Positions 15,287-22,449 of a DNA stretch of 28,540 nt are shown here, one piece after another. This DNA is from JACZQZ01 sp046756945. GTDB lineage: Bacteria > Pseudomonadota > Alphaproteobacteria > Rhodospirillales > 2-02-FULL-58-16. Numbering within the stretch: the first letter of the stretch is position 1; each line of letters starts with the position of its first letter. The notes beneath the pieces are model-generated. The model saw nothing but the letters and a program-made list of their open reading frames with translations, was not told where the DNA came from and made no database searches. The translations under genes were made by a program, and so were the position numbers. The DNA lies in contig JBHHXI010000020.1 of the NCBI GenBank assembly GCA_046756945.1, positions 1 to 28,540 of the forward strand, written 5' to 3'.

Positions 15287-15314
15287 TTAATACAAGACTG
15301 TTTAAGGAAGTCTA
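15287..15314 (-). promoter_or_regulatory. Sigma-70-like promoter for the radical SAM gene
   Basis: On the minus strand TAGACT (15314-15309) and TATTAA (15292-15287) are 16 bases apart and resemble -35 and -10 boxes. They lie in a clear AT-rich island (about 15270-15335) in otherwise GC-rich DNA. An inverted repeat AGACT-N9-AGTCT (15295-15299 and 15309-15313) overlaps the spacer and the -35 and could be an operator. Confidence 0.45.
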
Positions 15315-15382
15315 AAAAACTCTGAATTTTCTGTGGCTTACGGGCGCGCGCCGAGGTCCGCGCCCGGCGCCGGGGTGCGTTT

Positions 15383-16375
15383 TCACGACTCGGAACGGTA
15401 AGGGATTCGCCACACCACTTCCGTCACGTGGCGCGACGTAAAACCCTTCTTGAAAAACCCGATGTTGTATTCCTTTTCACCCGCGGTTCCCTGGGCGAAG
15501 AATTCGCCCAGGTCGAAATACGCGCGTCCGCGCGCCTTGGCCCGCACCATGGCGTCGAACAGGGGGCCGTGTCCCATGGGTTTGTCGAAGCGGTCCCGGT
15601 CGTAGACGGCCGAGAAGTACAGGGCCGTATGGTCCCCGTCCACGACCATGGAACTTGCGACCAGTTCCCCGCCGTCCAGGTATCCCAGGGTCGCCTCGCC
15701 GGCGCCCGCCGCGATGTGTCCGAACAGGGCCGCCCACGTGGCGTCGCCGTGGACGGTGCGCCCGGCGGTCCGGGCGTGGAACTCGGCGTAGTCGTCCATC
15801 AGACTCCGGTCCGGGTTTTCCGCGTTGACATAAACCAGGCGAAGGTTGCGCCGGCCCCAGTTGATCAGGGACCGGTAGCTGTCGCGCACGTCGCGCCGCA
15901 GCGCCTCTTCGGACCGCGAAAGGTCCGCTTCGGCCCGCATCCTCAACTCCGGGCGCCCGGCGCGGTCCAGGCACGCCCGGTCCACCGGCGAGAGAAGCCC
16001 GTCCGCCGGCCCCCCGGAGATGCGCGCCTCGCGGATGCCCTTTGCCGCGGCCGTTTCGTCCATATGGCCCAGGGCGAGGCGGGCGCAGCGCAGCGCGTCC
16101 GCCGCCTCCAGCCCGGGGCGGAAGTGGAAGCGGACCGGGAAGCCGTAGTGGGAAAGAACGCCCTCTCTGAGCGAACACGGGACCAGCAGGGCCGGGACGC
16201 CGCCGTCGGTGACCAGGAACGAACAGTCCTCGAGGGACTCCCCGAACACGATGGGATAATAAATTCCGGCGAAATCGCCGTAGACCGGGTGGGCGTTGCG
16301 CTCCTGGAAGGCCTCCGCCGCCAGCGCCGCGGCAAAGGCGTCCGTCCCGGCGCCGACGACTGAAAAACGGCCCAT
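15383..16375 (-). CDS. FemAB/GNAT-like acyl- or aminoacyltransferase (Acetyltransf_6 type)
   Basis: The 330-residue product resembles FemAB-like and GNAT-fold proteins that transfer an acyl or aminoacyl group. An N-terminal half has HPVYGDFAGIYYPIVFGES and LLVPCSLREGVLSHYGFPVRFHF. The C-terminal GNAT half has SYRSLINWGRRNLRL, ELVASSMVVDGDHTALYFSAVYDRDRFDKPMGHGPLFDAMVRAKARGRAYFDLGEF and GEKEYNIGFFKKGFTSR. The DLGE...FKKGF arrangement is typical of this group. It starts 67 bp after flgL on the same strand and may be the last gene of the flg transcript. ATG 16375 is chosen, with AAAGG seven bases upstream; the frame is open 50 residues further, but that part looks non-coding. N-acylation of the flagellin sugar is a possible role, but this is inference. 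Confidence 0.65.
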   Translation of the reverse strand: MGRFSVVGAGTDAFAAALAAEAFQERNAHPVYGDFAGIYYPIVFGESLEDCSFLVTDGGVPALLVPCSLREGVLSHYGFPVRFHFRPGLEAADALRCARLALGHMDETAAAKGIREARISGGPADGLLSPVDRACLDRAGRPELRMRAEADLSRSEEALRRDVRDSYRSLINWGRRNLRLVYVNAENPDRSLMDDYAEFHARTAGRTVHGDATWAALFGHIAAGAGEATLGYLDGGELVASSMVVDGDHTALYFSAVYDRDRFDKPMGHGPLFDAMVRAKARGRAYFDLGEFFAQGTAGEKEYNIGFFKKGFTSRHVTEVVWRIPYRSES

Positions 16376-16392
16376 GTCGCGCCTTTCCCCAT

Positions 16393-16427
16393 GGCGTTCA
16401 CCGGACCGGAGTTTCCCCGGGAACGCC
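16393..16427 (-). terminator. Inverted repeat between flgL and the GNAT-like gene
   Basis: GGCGTTC (16393-16399) pairs with GAACGCC (16421-16427), 15 bases after the flgL stop. Inner CCGG repeats can extend the structure. No T-run follows. It may reduce transcription into the GNAT-like gene. Confidence 0.35.
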
Positions 16428-16442
16428 GGTCGGCGCAAGGGA

Positions 16443-17993
16443 TCAGCGCAGGAAGTTGGACAGACTGAGCTCGCGGATGCGCGCCAGGGCCTGGAAGGAG
16501 GCCTCCAGGGCCCGTGATTCGTCAAGGAGACGCGTGATGGCTTCCAGCGGATCGACGTTTTCGGTGTCGGCGATTCGCGATTCCAGGAAAGCGATGAACT
16601 TGGTGTGCCGTTCGTTCGTATCTTTCACCAATAGCTGATCGAAGCCGAGGTCCACCTGGAGCTGGCGGACGTTGCTGATCTTCTCGGTTCCGTACGGCGG
16701 CGTGCCGGCGACCGTCGGCGACAGGGAGCTGTCCAGGAGATACAGGGCGTCGGTGACGCGCGTCCTGTTCTGGTCGAGGCCGCCCTCGGTGGCGAAGACG
16801 CCCTGGGCGATGACGGCCATGGCCCGGATCGCCTTCTCGAAGGCGGGGTCGACGGCGGTGGTATCGAAATTGAATGTCTGATTGGTGTCCATGCGGTGGG
16901 TGACGATCGTCTCGTCCCCCTTGTAGTACGAGACGGCGGCGATGGTGCCGGCGGCGGTCTGGCCGGCCCCTTCGTCGGTCAGCTTCTTCTGCTTGATGGT
17001 GATCGTCGTCGCGGTCACGGAATCGATGGTGAAGGTCTGGTTGTTGCCGGCGTCGGTGGCGTTGGCGACGGTGAAGACCTGGCCCGCCTTCAGCGCCGAG
17101 AACGGCGTCCCGCCGCCCGCCGTGATGACGCCGGTGGCCTGATCGAACGACAGGTCGGTGAAGTCGGCCACCCCCAACGTGGCGTTGGCCGCCGTGGTCA
17201 GGGTGATGTTGCCGCCGCCGGTGTCGTTGGCCCTGGTGGTCAGCATTTCGGTGACCACGGTGATGAAGTTCCCGGCCGCGTTGACGCTGGCGATCTGGTA
17301 GGTGCCGTTGTTGGAGGCGGTGCCGCTGATGGTGATGGTGGTGCCCACCTTCAGGTTATCGAGGGAGTCGTCGTTGGCGGTGATCCGGCCGACGCCGCCG
17401 TTGTCCCGTTCGAAGCCGAGCCAGGTGGTGTCGCCGGTCAGGTTTGCGGACATCGAGAATTCCGCGAGGTGGGCGTCCCGCGTCGTCGGATAGGCAACCA
17501 TTGTGCCGTCGTACTTGGCCTGGAAGGCGGCCAGATCGGTGAGCCCGAGGTCGACCGGCTGGGTGTTCACGCGGGCGCCCGAGAACAGAAAGCGGCCGTC
17601 CGCCTCGGTGTTGAGGAACCCCTCCACCGCCTTGAGCGCCCGGAAGGCGGCGTCCTGGATGTCCTTGACCTCGACCTCGCCGTTGGCGTCGAACTGGTGG
17701 AAACTGGAGAGCTGGCCTTTGAAGTCGCCGATCGTCTGGCGGATCGCCTCGATGGTGGTTTCCGCGGTATCCAGACGGACCCCGGCGATCGTGTTGTTGT
17801 CGACATAGCGGCTGAGGGCATCGCGGGTGTTTTCCAGGTTGACCAGGCGCTCGGAATCCAAGGCGATGCCCTTGTAATCCGGGGAAATCTTCTCGCTGGC
17901 GACCTGGACCTCCCTGTCCTGCAGCCTGCTCTGGGTGCGCAGCAGCAACTGGACGAGCTGGTTGTTGGCGGCGAGGCTGGCAATGCGGGTCAT
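16443..17993 (-). CDS. flgL: Flagellar hook-filament junction protein FlgL (enlarged)
   Basis: FlgL (HAP3) is an exported junction protein between FlgK and the filament. The 516-residue product has the flagellin-like N-terminus MTRIASLAANNQLVQLLLRT, followed by a long helix (LVNLENTRDALSRYVDNNT, TAETTIEAIRQTIGDFKGQL) and GRFLFSGARVNTQPVDL near residues 135-150. The C-terminus DESRALEASFQALARIRELSLSNFLR is the conserved D0 helix. FlgL is usually about 300-400 residues. Here a Thr/Gly/Asn-rich region at about residues 195-355 is added, with two related blocks (VGTTITISGTASNNGTYQIA and AGQVFTVANATDAGNNQTF). It starts two bases after the flgK stop, so translation is probably coupled. Confidence 0.9.
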   Translation of the reverse strand: MTRIASLAANNQLVQLLLRTQSRLQDREVQVASEKISPDYKGIALDSERLVNLENTRDALSRYVDNNTIAGVRLDTAETTIEAIRQTIGDFKGQLSSFHQFDANGEVEVKDIQDAAFRALKAVEGFLNTEADGRFLFSGARVNTQPVDLGLTDLAAFQAKYDGTMVAYPTTRDAHLAEFSMSANLTGDTTWLGFERDNGGVGRITANDDSLDNLKVGTTITISGTASNNGTYQIASVNAAGNFITVVTEMLTTRANDTGGGNITLTTAANATLGVADFTDLSFDQATGVITAGGGTPFSALKAGQVFTVANATDAGNNQTFTIDSVTATTITIKQKKLTDEGAGQTAAGTIAAVSYYKGDETIVTHRMDTNQTFNFDTTAVDPAFEKAIRAMAVIAQGVFATEGGLDQNRTRVTDALYLLDSSLSPTVAGTPPYGTEKISNVRQLQVDLGFDQLLVKDTNERHTKFIAFLESRIADTENVDPLEAITRLLDESRALEASFQALARIRELSLSNFLR

Positions 17994-17995
17994 GG

Positions 17996-20209
17996 CTAGA
18001 TCGCCCGCTCCAGGGCGTCGAACATGGACTGGATGGTGCTCAGGATCCGCGCGGCGGCGGAAAAGGCCTGCTCGAACACGACCAGCTGGGACAGCTCTTC
18101 GTCCAGGTTGACGCCGCGGATGGTGTCGGACTTGAGTTGCAGGCTGTCGGTGAGGGACTGCTGGAAGTCGAGATCGACCTTGTTGGTCTCGGCCAGGCTG
18201 GCGTTGCGCGACAGGATGGCCGCCGCGTGGGCGTCGAAGGTGGCGTTGGCGCTGGCCAGACCGCCCGCGGTGTCGAAGGCGTTGGTCTTGGTCATCTGCT
18301 CGGCCAGGGCCTTGACCGTGGCGTTGTCGCCGACGCTGGTGAAATATTCCCCGGCGGCGCCTAGCGCCGCGTTCCACTGCACGGCGCCGCGCGAGATATT
18401 CGCCGGCGTGGTGACAATGTCGCTGCGCACGGCGATGGCGGAGGCGACGCGGACGTCGGCCGAATGCATGCCCAGATCGGTGAGCAGGGTGTCGGGTACG
18501 CCCGTGTCCTGGGTGATGACCAGGCTTACCCCGCTGTCGTGGGCGATGCGCAGCCGGGACCCGGAGCCATCGGGAACCACGGTCGCCGTCACGTTGGTAA
18601 TCGCGTTGGTGATCTGGGTGGCGATGGTTTTCAGGCTGCTGCCGGCGGCGATGGAGAGCGGGCTGCCCGTCAACAGGCCGGTGCTGTCGTTGAACCTGAG
18701 CGTCGCCGCGGTGGAGGTGAAGGTGCTCGCCATCACGTTCGATTCGTGAATGTTGTCGACCAGCCCGTCGACGAAGAAGTCGTTCAGTCCGAAGAAATTG
18801 GAAAAGCCGCTCACGGTTTCGTCGATGCCGACGACGCCGCCCGAATCGAAGCCGATCCGGACGTCGGCCGCGGTGCTGCCGTTGGCGGTGGCGGTTTCGT
18901 CCCGGAACGCCAGATTGAGGGTGGGGGCGTTGAGGGCGATGTCGAGTTTCCCGGCCGTGTTCACGGTGGCGGTGGCCGCGGCGGCGCCGTTGGCCTGCAG
19001 CCAGTCCTCGATGGTGGCCGCCACTTCCGTGATCGTCCAGGCGCCGAAGCTGGCCTGCGCGCCGGTGCCGAAGGTGGCTGACACCATGATCGTGTTCAGG
19101 GTCGTGGCCGCCTGCTGATCGCCGCTGCTGTTGAACAGGGCGATGGTGACGTCGTCGGCGCCGGTGCCGGGGTCGAGCGTCATGGTCTGGGTCGTGGGGG
19201 CGACGAAGATGCGTGTTCCGGTCATCGACTGCATGCCGGGGAAGGGGACGCCGCGGTTGTGAATCTGGTTGAACACGTCCCTGAGTTCGGCCGCCAGCTC
19301 GTCGATCTCGCTCTGCAGGTTGGCGAGCACGTCGTCGCGCAGATCGATCAGCCCCTTCAGCTCTCCCGAGCGGATCTCGGTGGTGATGTCGTTGCCCGGG
19401 ATGGCGGTACCGACGTAAAGGCCGGCGAAGTCGCCCTCGGCATGGGTGGTGGTGGCCGACACGGTGCTGGCGGCGGCGTGGGTGAGCGTGGCGGGCACGT
19501 TGTCGACCAGGGTCCTGCCGCCGGCGGTGAAGACGACCAGGTCGCCGTCGGTGCGGCGGAAGTAGCGGATATCGATGAGCCCGGCCAGCTTGTCCAGGGC
19601 CTGGTCGCGCTGGTCGCTGAGGTCGGTGACGTCGAGGTTGACGGCGGAATTGCGGATGAGCTTGTCGTTGAGGTCGCCGATACTGGCGATCAGCTTGTTG
19701 GCCTCGGTGACCGCATCGGCGATTCCCTGGTCCGCCTGCTGGCGCAGCTCCTGGATCGTCGTGCTCATCAACTGGAACTTGAGCGACATCTCCTTGGCCC
19801 GGCGCACCAGTTCGCTTTGCTCCAGGGTCTTGTCGGGGGAGACGGCAAGGGTTTCCAGGGCGTTCGTCAATTCCCCCAGGACGTGGCTGATGGAGGAGTT
19901 GTCGGCGGGGCTGCCGAACAGTTCCTGCATGCGCTCGAACGAGCTCGCCTGGACGCTCAACGCGTTCAGGCTGCTCACCTCTAGGCGCAGGCTCTTGAGC
20001 AGCCCCTCGTCGATCTGGCGGGTGAGGGCGGAGAGCTGGACGCCGGTGCCGGCACCGTTGACGACCCGGCTCTCGGTGTTGACGATTTTTCGGGAATAGC
20101 CCTCCGAATTGACGTTGGCGATGTTGTTGGCGACCGCATTCAGGGCCGACTGGTTGACCAGCAGGCCGCTCTGGGCGGTGCGCAGCGCGAGCGTGAGGGA
20201 ACCGGCCAT
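17996..20209 (-). CDS. flgK: Flagellar hook-associated protein FlgK (enlarged)
   Basis: FlgK (HAP1) caps the hook and joins it to FlgL. The 737-residue product opens with the family signature LTLALRTAQSGLLVNQSALNAVANNIANVNSEGYSRK, containing the rod/hook ANNIANVNSEGYSR motif. It continues with GVQLSALTRQIDEGLLKSLRLE and LFGSPADNSSISHVLGEL. The C-terminus VNLDEELSQLVVFEQAFSAAARILSTIQSMFDALERAI is the typical D0 helix. FlgK is commonly about 500-630 residues. The extra length lies in a Thr/Ala/Ser-rich beta region at about residues 320-560. ATG 20209 has GAGGA about 11 bases upstream. It follows flgN by 22 bases in the flgI-flgL operon. Confidence 0.92.
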   Translation of the reverse strand: MAGSLTLALRTAQSGLLVNQSALNAVANNIANVNSEGYSRKIVNTESRVVNGAGTGVQLSALTRQIDEGLLKSLRLEVSSLNALSVQASSFERMQELFGSPADNSSISHVLGELTNALETLAVSPDKTLEQSELVRRAKEMSLKFQLMSTTIQELRQQADQGIADAVTEANKLIASIGDLNDKLIRNSAVNLDVTDLSDQRDQALDKLAGLIDIRYFRRTDGDLVVFTAGGRTLVDNVPATLTHAAASTVSATTTHAEGDFAGLYVGTAIPGNDITTEIRSGELKGLIDLRDDVLANLQSEIDELAAELRDVFNQIHNRGVPFPGMQSMTGTRIFVAPTTQTMTLDPGTGADDVTIALFNSSGDQQAATTLNTIMVSATFGTGAQASFGAWTITEVAATIEDWLQANGAAAATATVNTAGKLDIALNAPTLNLAFRDETATANGSTAADVRIGFDSGGVVGIDETVSGFSNFFGLNDFFVDGLVDNIHESNVMASTFTSTAATLRFNDSTGLLTGSPLSIAAGSSLKTIATQITNAITNVTATVVPDGSGSRLRIAHDSGVSLVITQDTGVPDTLLTDLGMHSADVRVASAIAVRSDIVTTPANISRGAVQWNAALGAAGEYFTSVGDNATVKALAEQMTKTNAFDTAGGLASANATFDAHAAAILSRNASLAETNKVDLDFQQSLTDSLQLKSDTIRGVNLDEELSQLVVFEQAFSAAARILSTIQSMFDALERAI

Positions 20210-20231
20210 GGTGGTCTGTTTTCCTCAGGTA

Positions 20232-20675
20232 TTACAGGGACTGGTCGACGGATATGGAGAGATTGCGGGGTGCGGCGCCGTTCCGGGGCGTGCCCACGGC
20301 GCCGTTCGCGGAATAGGTGCCGGGGCCGGGCTGGCTGGACTTGACCGCTTCGGATACCGATTCGACGACGCGCCGGCCGGCCTCGATGGCCACCTTCAGG
20401 AGGCGCGCGTTCTCTTCCATCAGCCCGTGCATCGTCTCGCCCAGGCCGCGCAGTTGTCGGCGCAAAGCCTCGTCCACCTGGGCCAGGGAGTCCGGCTTCT
20501 CGACCAGTCCCTGGACGCGGCTCTCATAGGCCCCGCCGAGGCTGACCTTCTTCTCCAACAGCAGTGCGACGTCGTCGTGCCGCTTGTCGCGCAGCGCCGC
20601 GTTCTCCTGCGTCATCAGTTCGACCAGGTGCCCGGTGATGGCGATCAGATCGTTGATTCGTTTTGTCGCGTCCAT
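20232..20675 (-). CDS. flgN: FlgN-like export chaperone for FlgK/FlgL
   Basis: FlgN is a cytoplasmic helical chaperone that binds the C-termini of FlgK and FlgL and brings them to the export gate. The 147-residue product is mostly helical with the FlgN-like pattern LIAITGHLVELMTQENAALRDKRHDDVALLLEKKVSLGGAYESRV. A second long helix (LRRQLRGLGETMHGLMEENARLLKVAIEAGRRVVESV) and a flexible tail follow. The assignment rests on this pattern and on its place directly before flgK. The last ten residues, NLSISVDQSL, closely resemble the end of the first FlaF protein. It starts two bases after the flgJ stop. Confidence 0.72.
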   Translation of the reverse strand: MDATKRINDLIAITGHLVELMTQENAALRDKRHDDVALLLEKKVSLGGAYESRVQGLVEKPDSLAQVDEALRRQLRGLGETMHGLMEENARLLKVAIEAGRRVVESVSEAVKSSQPGPGTYSANGAVGTPRNGAAPRNLSISVDQSL

Positions 20676-20677
20676 GG

Positions 20678-20995
20678 TTATTTGCCTTCTTGCATTTTGA
20701 GGATCTGACTAAGGACGGCGTCGGCGATGCCGATGCCGCCGGATCGCGCGATGGCCTTGCCGAATTCGTCCACCTGCAGGGACCGCCACATGTCCTCGCT
20801 GAGCCCGCCGCCGAAGGGCCCGTCGGTGCGCACGGTGGCGAACATGGGCTTCAGGACCTGGCTCAGGAAGACGGCCTCGTACTCCTCGGCGACGCGGCGC
20901 GCCTGCCGGATGTCGCCGGTGCGGCCGACGCGCGGGAGCGTTTTGGCGTTGAGCAGCGCCGTCTCGGCCTGCAGGGTAAGGACGCCCTCGGCCAT
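20678..20995 (-). CDS. flgJ: FlgJ-like rod-binding protein (single domain)
   Basis: The 105-residue product matches the N-terminal rod-binding domain of FlgJ, the scaffold or cap for rod assembly in the periplasm: RRVAEEYEAVFLSQVLKPMFATV followed by GGGLSEDMWRSLQVDEFGKAIARSGGIGIADAV. The C-terminal muramidase domain of enterobacterial FlgJ is absent, as is usual in alphaproteobacteria, where a separate lytic enzyme does that job. Its ATG overlaps the flgI stop by one base (TAATG), so translation is coupled. flgN follows after two bases. Confidence 0.88.
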   Translation of the reverse strand: MAEGVLTLQAETALLNAKTLPRVGRTGDIRQARRVAEEYEAVFLSQVLKPMFATVRTDGPFGGGLSEDMWRSLQVDEFGKAIARSGGIGIADAVLSQILKMQEGK

Positions 20996-22122
20996 TACAT
21001 CACCTGGATCTCGGCCTGCAGGGCGCCCGCCGCCTTGACCGCCTGAAGGATGGTGATCATGTCGCGGGGGCCGATGCCGAGGGCGTTGAGGCCATTGACC
21101 AGTTCCTGGATGGTGACGCCGGCGCTCACCACGCCGAGCCTGCGCTCTTCGCCTTCGGTGACGGCGATATCGGTGCGCGGCACCGTGGTGGTCGTGCCGA
21201 CCTCGGCGAAGGGGCCGGGTTGCGAGACCTGCGCCGTCTCGGTAATGCGGATGGTGAGACTGCCCTGGGCGATGGCGACGGTGCTGATGCGCACGTTCTC
21301 GCCCATGACGATGACGCCGGACTGCTCGTCGATGATCACGCGGGCCAACTGGTCCGGCTCGACGCGCAGCTGCTCGAGGTCGGTGAGCAGGTTGACGACG
21401 TTGCCCCGGTAGCTGTCGGGCACCTCGACGTGCACGGTGGTGGGGTCGCTGGGGCGCGCGGCGGCGGTGCCGAGGAAGGCGTTGATCGCCTGGGCGACGC
21501 GCCGGGCGGTGGTGAAATCGGGGTTGCGCAGGCTGAGCGTCACCGATTCCATGTTGGCCATTGCAAAGCCGACCTCGCGCTCGACGATGGCGCCGCTGGC
21601 GATGCGGGCGCTGGTGGGGACGCCCTTGACGACGTTCTCCGCGGCGCCCGAGGCAGAGAATCCGCCGACCGCCAGCTGGCCCTGGGCGACGGCGTACACC
21701 TCGCCGTCGGCGCCGAGTACCGGCGTCACCAGCAGGGTGCCGCCGAGCAGGCTCTTGGCGTCGCCAAGGGCACTGACGGTGACGTCGATGCGGCTGCCCT
21801 GCCGGGCGAAAGGCGGCAGCACACTGGTCACCATCACGGCCGCCACGTTCTTCGAATCGAGCCCGGCGTCGGTAGGCTTGACGCCCAGCCGGTTGAGCAT
21901 CGCCTTCAGGCTCTGCTTGGTGAATTGCCCGTCCACGAGGGTGTCGCCGGTGCCGTTCAGGCCGACGACCAGGCCATAGCCGACGAGCATGTTTTCCCGC
22001 ACGCCCTCGAACTGCACGATGTCCTTGATCCTGGACGATGCGTTGGCCGCACCAAGGACGGCGGCCGCGAGCAGCAGGCTGAGCAGGGCGGTGGCGACGA
22101 CCTGCAGGAAGGCCTTCTTCAT
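20995..22122 (-). CDS. flgI: Flagellar P-ring protein FlgI
   Basis: FlgI builds the periplasmic P ring around the rod. The 375-residue product has a Sec signal peptide (MKKAFLQVVATALLSLLLAAAVLGAANA, cleavage near residue 28). The family blocks follow: SRIKDIVQFEGVRENMLVGYGLVVGLNGTGDTL, KSLKAMLNRLGV-like, NVAAVMVTSVLPPFARQGSRIDVTVSALGDAKSLLGGTLLVTPV, VVIDEQSGVIVMG-like and TIQELVNGLNALGIGPRDMITILQAVKAAGALQAEIQV. An upstream in-frame start at 22266 lies before the sigma-54 promoter and cannot be used from it; 22158 is possible but would bury the signal peptide. It is the first gene of the flgI-flgJ-flgN-flgK-flgL operon. flgA and flgH, often neighbours, are absent here. Confidence 0.93.
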   Translation of the reverse strand: MKKAFLQVVATALLSLLLAAAVLGAANASSRIKDIVQFEGVRENMLVGYGLVVGLNGTGDTLVDGQFTKQSLKAMLNRLGVKPTDAGLDSKNVAAVMVTSVLPPFARQGSRIDVTVSALGDAKSLLGGTLLVTPVLGADGEVYAVAQGQLAVGGFSASGAAENVVKGVPTSARIASGAIVEREVGFAMANMESVTLSLRNPDFTTARRVAQAINAFLGTAAARPSDPTTVHVEVPDSYRGNVVNLLTDLEQLRVEPDQLARVIIDEQSGVIVMGENVRISTVAIAQGSLTIRITETAQVSQPGPFAEVGTTTTVPRTDIAVTEGEERRLGVVSAGVTIQELVNGLNALGIGPRDMITILQAVKAAGALQAEIQVM

Positions 22123-22172
22123 GGACGGAGTCACTGTGGTGTTTCCCGTTTCGATCATTTTCGTTGTCCACG

Positions 22173-22207
22173 TCAAACCGTTTGAGCGCCGCACCGAACA
22201 TTCGGTG
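22173..22207 (-). promoter_or_regulatory. Two perfect palindromes in the flgI leader
   Basis: CACCGAA-CA-TTCGGTG at 22192-22207 and TCAAAC-C-GTTTGA at 22173-22185 would form 7-bp and 6-bp stems at the very 5' end of the flgI transcript. They may stabilise the mRNA or bind a regulator; neither can be told apart here. Confidence 0.4.
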
Positions 22208-22217
22208 TGCACGGGTC

Positions 22218-22235
22218 TTGCGAATTGCGTGCCAA
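22218..22235 (-). promoter_or_regulatory. flgI: Sigma-54 promoter of the flgI operon
   Basis: On the minus strand TTGGCACGCAATTCGCAA shows the -24 GG (22233-22232) and -12 GC (22221-22220) exactly ten bases apart. The -24 block TGGCAC is a perfect match. Transcription should start near 22208, giving a leader of about 86 bases before flgI. A palindrome suited to an enhancer-binding protein is centred about 116 bp upstream. Confidence 0.8.
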
Positions 22236-22328
22236 GGACGCGTAAAGAATACCGCCTTGAAAACAAAGGATTTTTTACAAAAACCGAGTCCCCGGGCGGG
22301 GTTCGGAGGCCATGGGCGGCAAGAAAAG

Positions 22329-22344
22329 GGGCAGATATTGCCGG
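22329..22344 (-). promoter_or_regulatory. FlbD/ftr-like enhancer palindrome upstream of flgI
   Basis: GGGCAGATATTGCCGG contains GGCA-N5-TGCC dyad symmetry. It agrees with the element upstream of flgE at every position except the two central bases (GGGCAGNNATTGCCGG). It sits about 116 bp upstream of the -12 element, a normal distance for a sigma-54 enhancer. Its form resembles the Caulobacter ftr sites bound by FlbD. Confidence 0.6.
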
Positions 22345-22395
22345 TTCAGCGCCCCACCGGTCGGCGCGCGGCCCCGGGCCGCCTTTCGAAGCGTC

Positions 22396-22446
22396 GGCCG
22401 CCGCCAGGGGGAGGGAGGGGAGAGGTGGGGGGTGCTGGCGGCGGCC
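22396..22446 (-). terminator. 12-bp stem-loop after flgE with a G-quadruplex-capable loop on the plus strand
   Basis: GGCCGCCGCCAG (22396-22407) pairs perfectly with CTGGCGGCGGCC (22435-22446), three bases after the flgE stop. The plus-strand loop has four G-runs of 5, 3, 4 and 6 (22407-22432), fitting a G-quadruplex pattern. In the flgE mRNA the loop is C/U-rich. There is no T-run, so intrinsic termination is uncertain. Confidence 0.55.
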
Positions 22447-22449
22447 TAG

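Larger units (their letters stand above)
22123..22449. other. Regulatory gap between flgE and the flgI operon
   Basis: No coding frame is convincing. Reading on the minus strand from flgE, it holds a 12-bp stem-loop with a purine/pyrimidine-biased loop (22396-22446), a short palindrome GCGGCCC-C-GGGCCGC near 22370-22385, the enhancer-like palindrome (22329-22344), the sigma-54 promoter (22218-22235) and the structured flgI leader. Confidence 0.7.

Noticed and set aside
20996..22266. flgI start at 22266
   Set aside because: It lies upstream of the well-matched sigma-54 promoter and would bury the signal peptide behind 48 residues.
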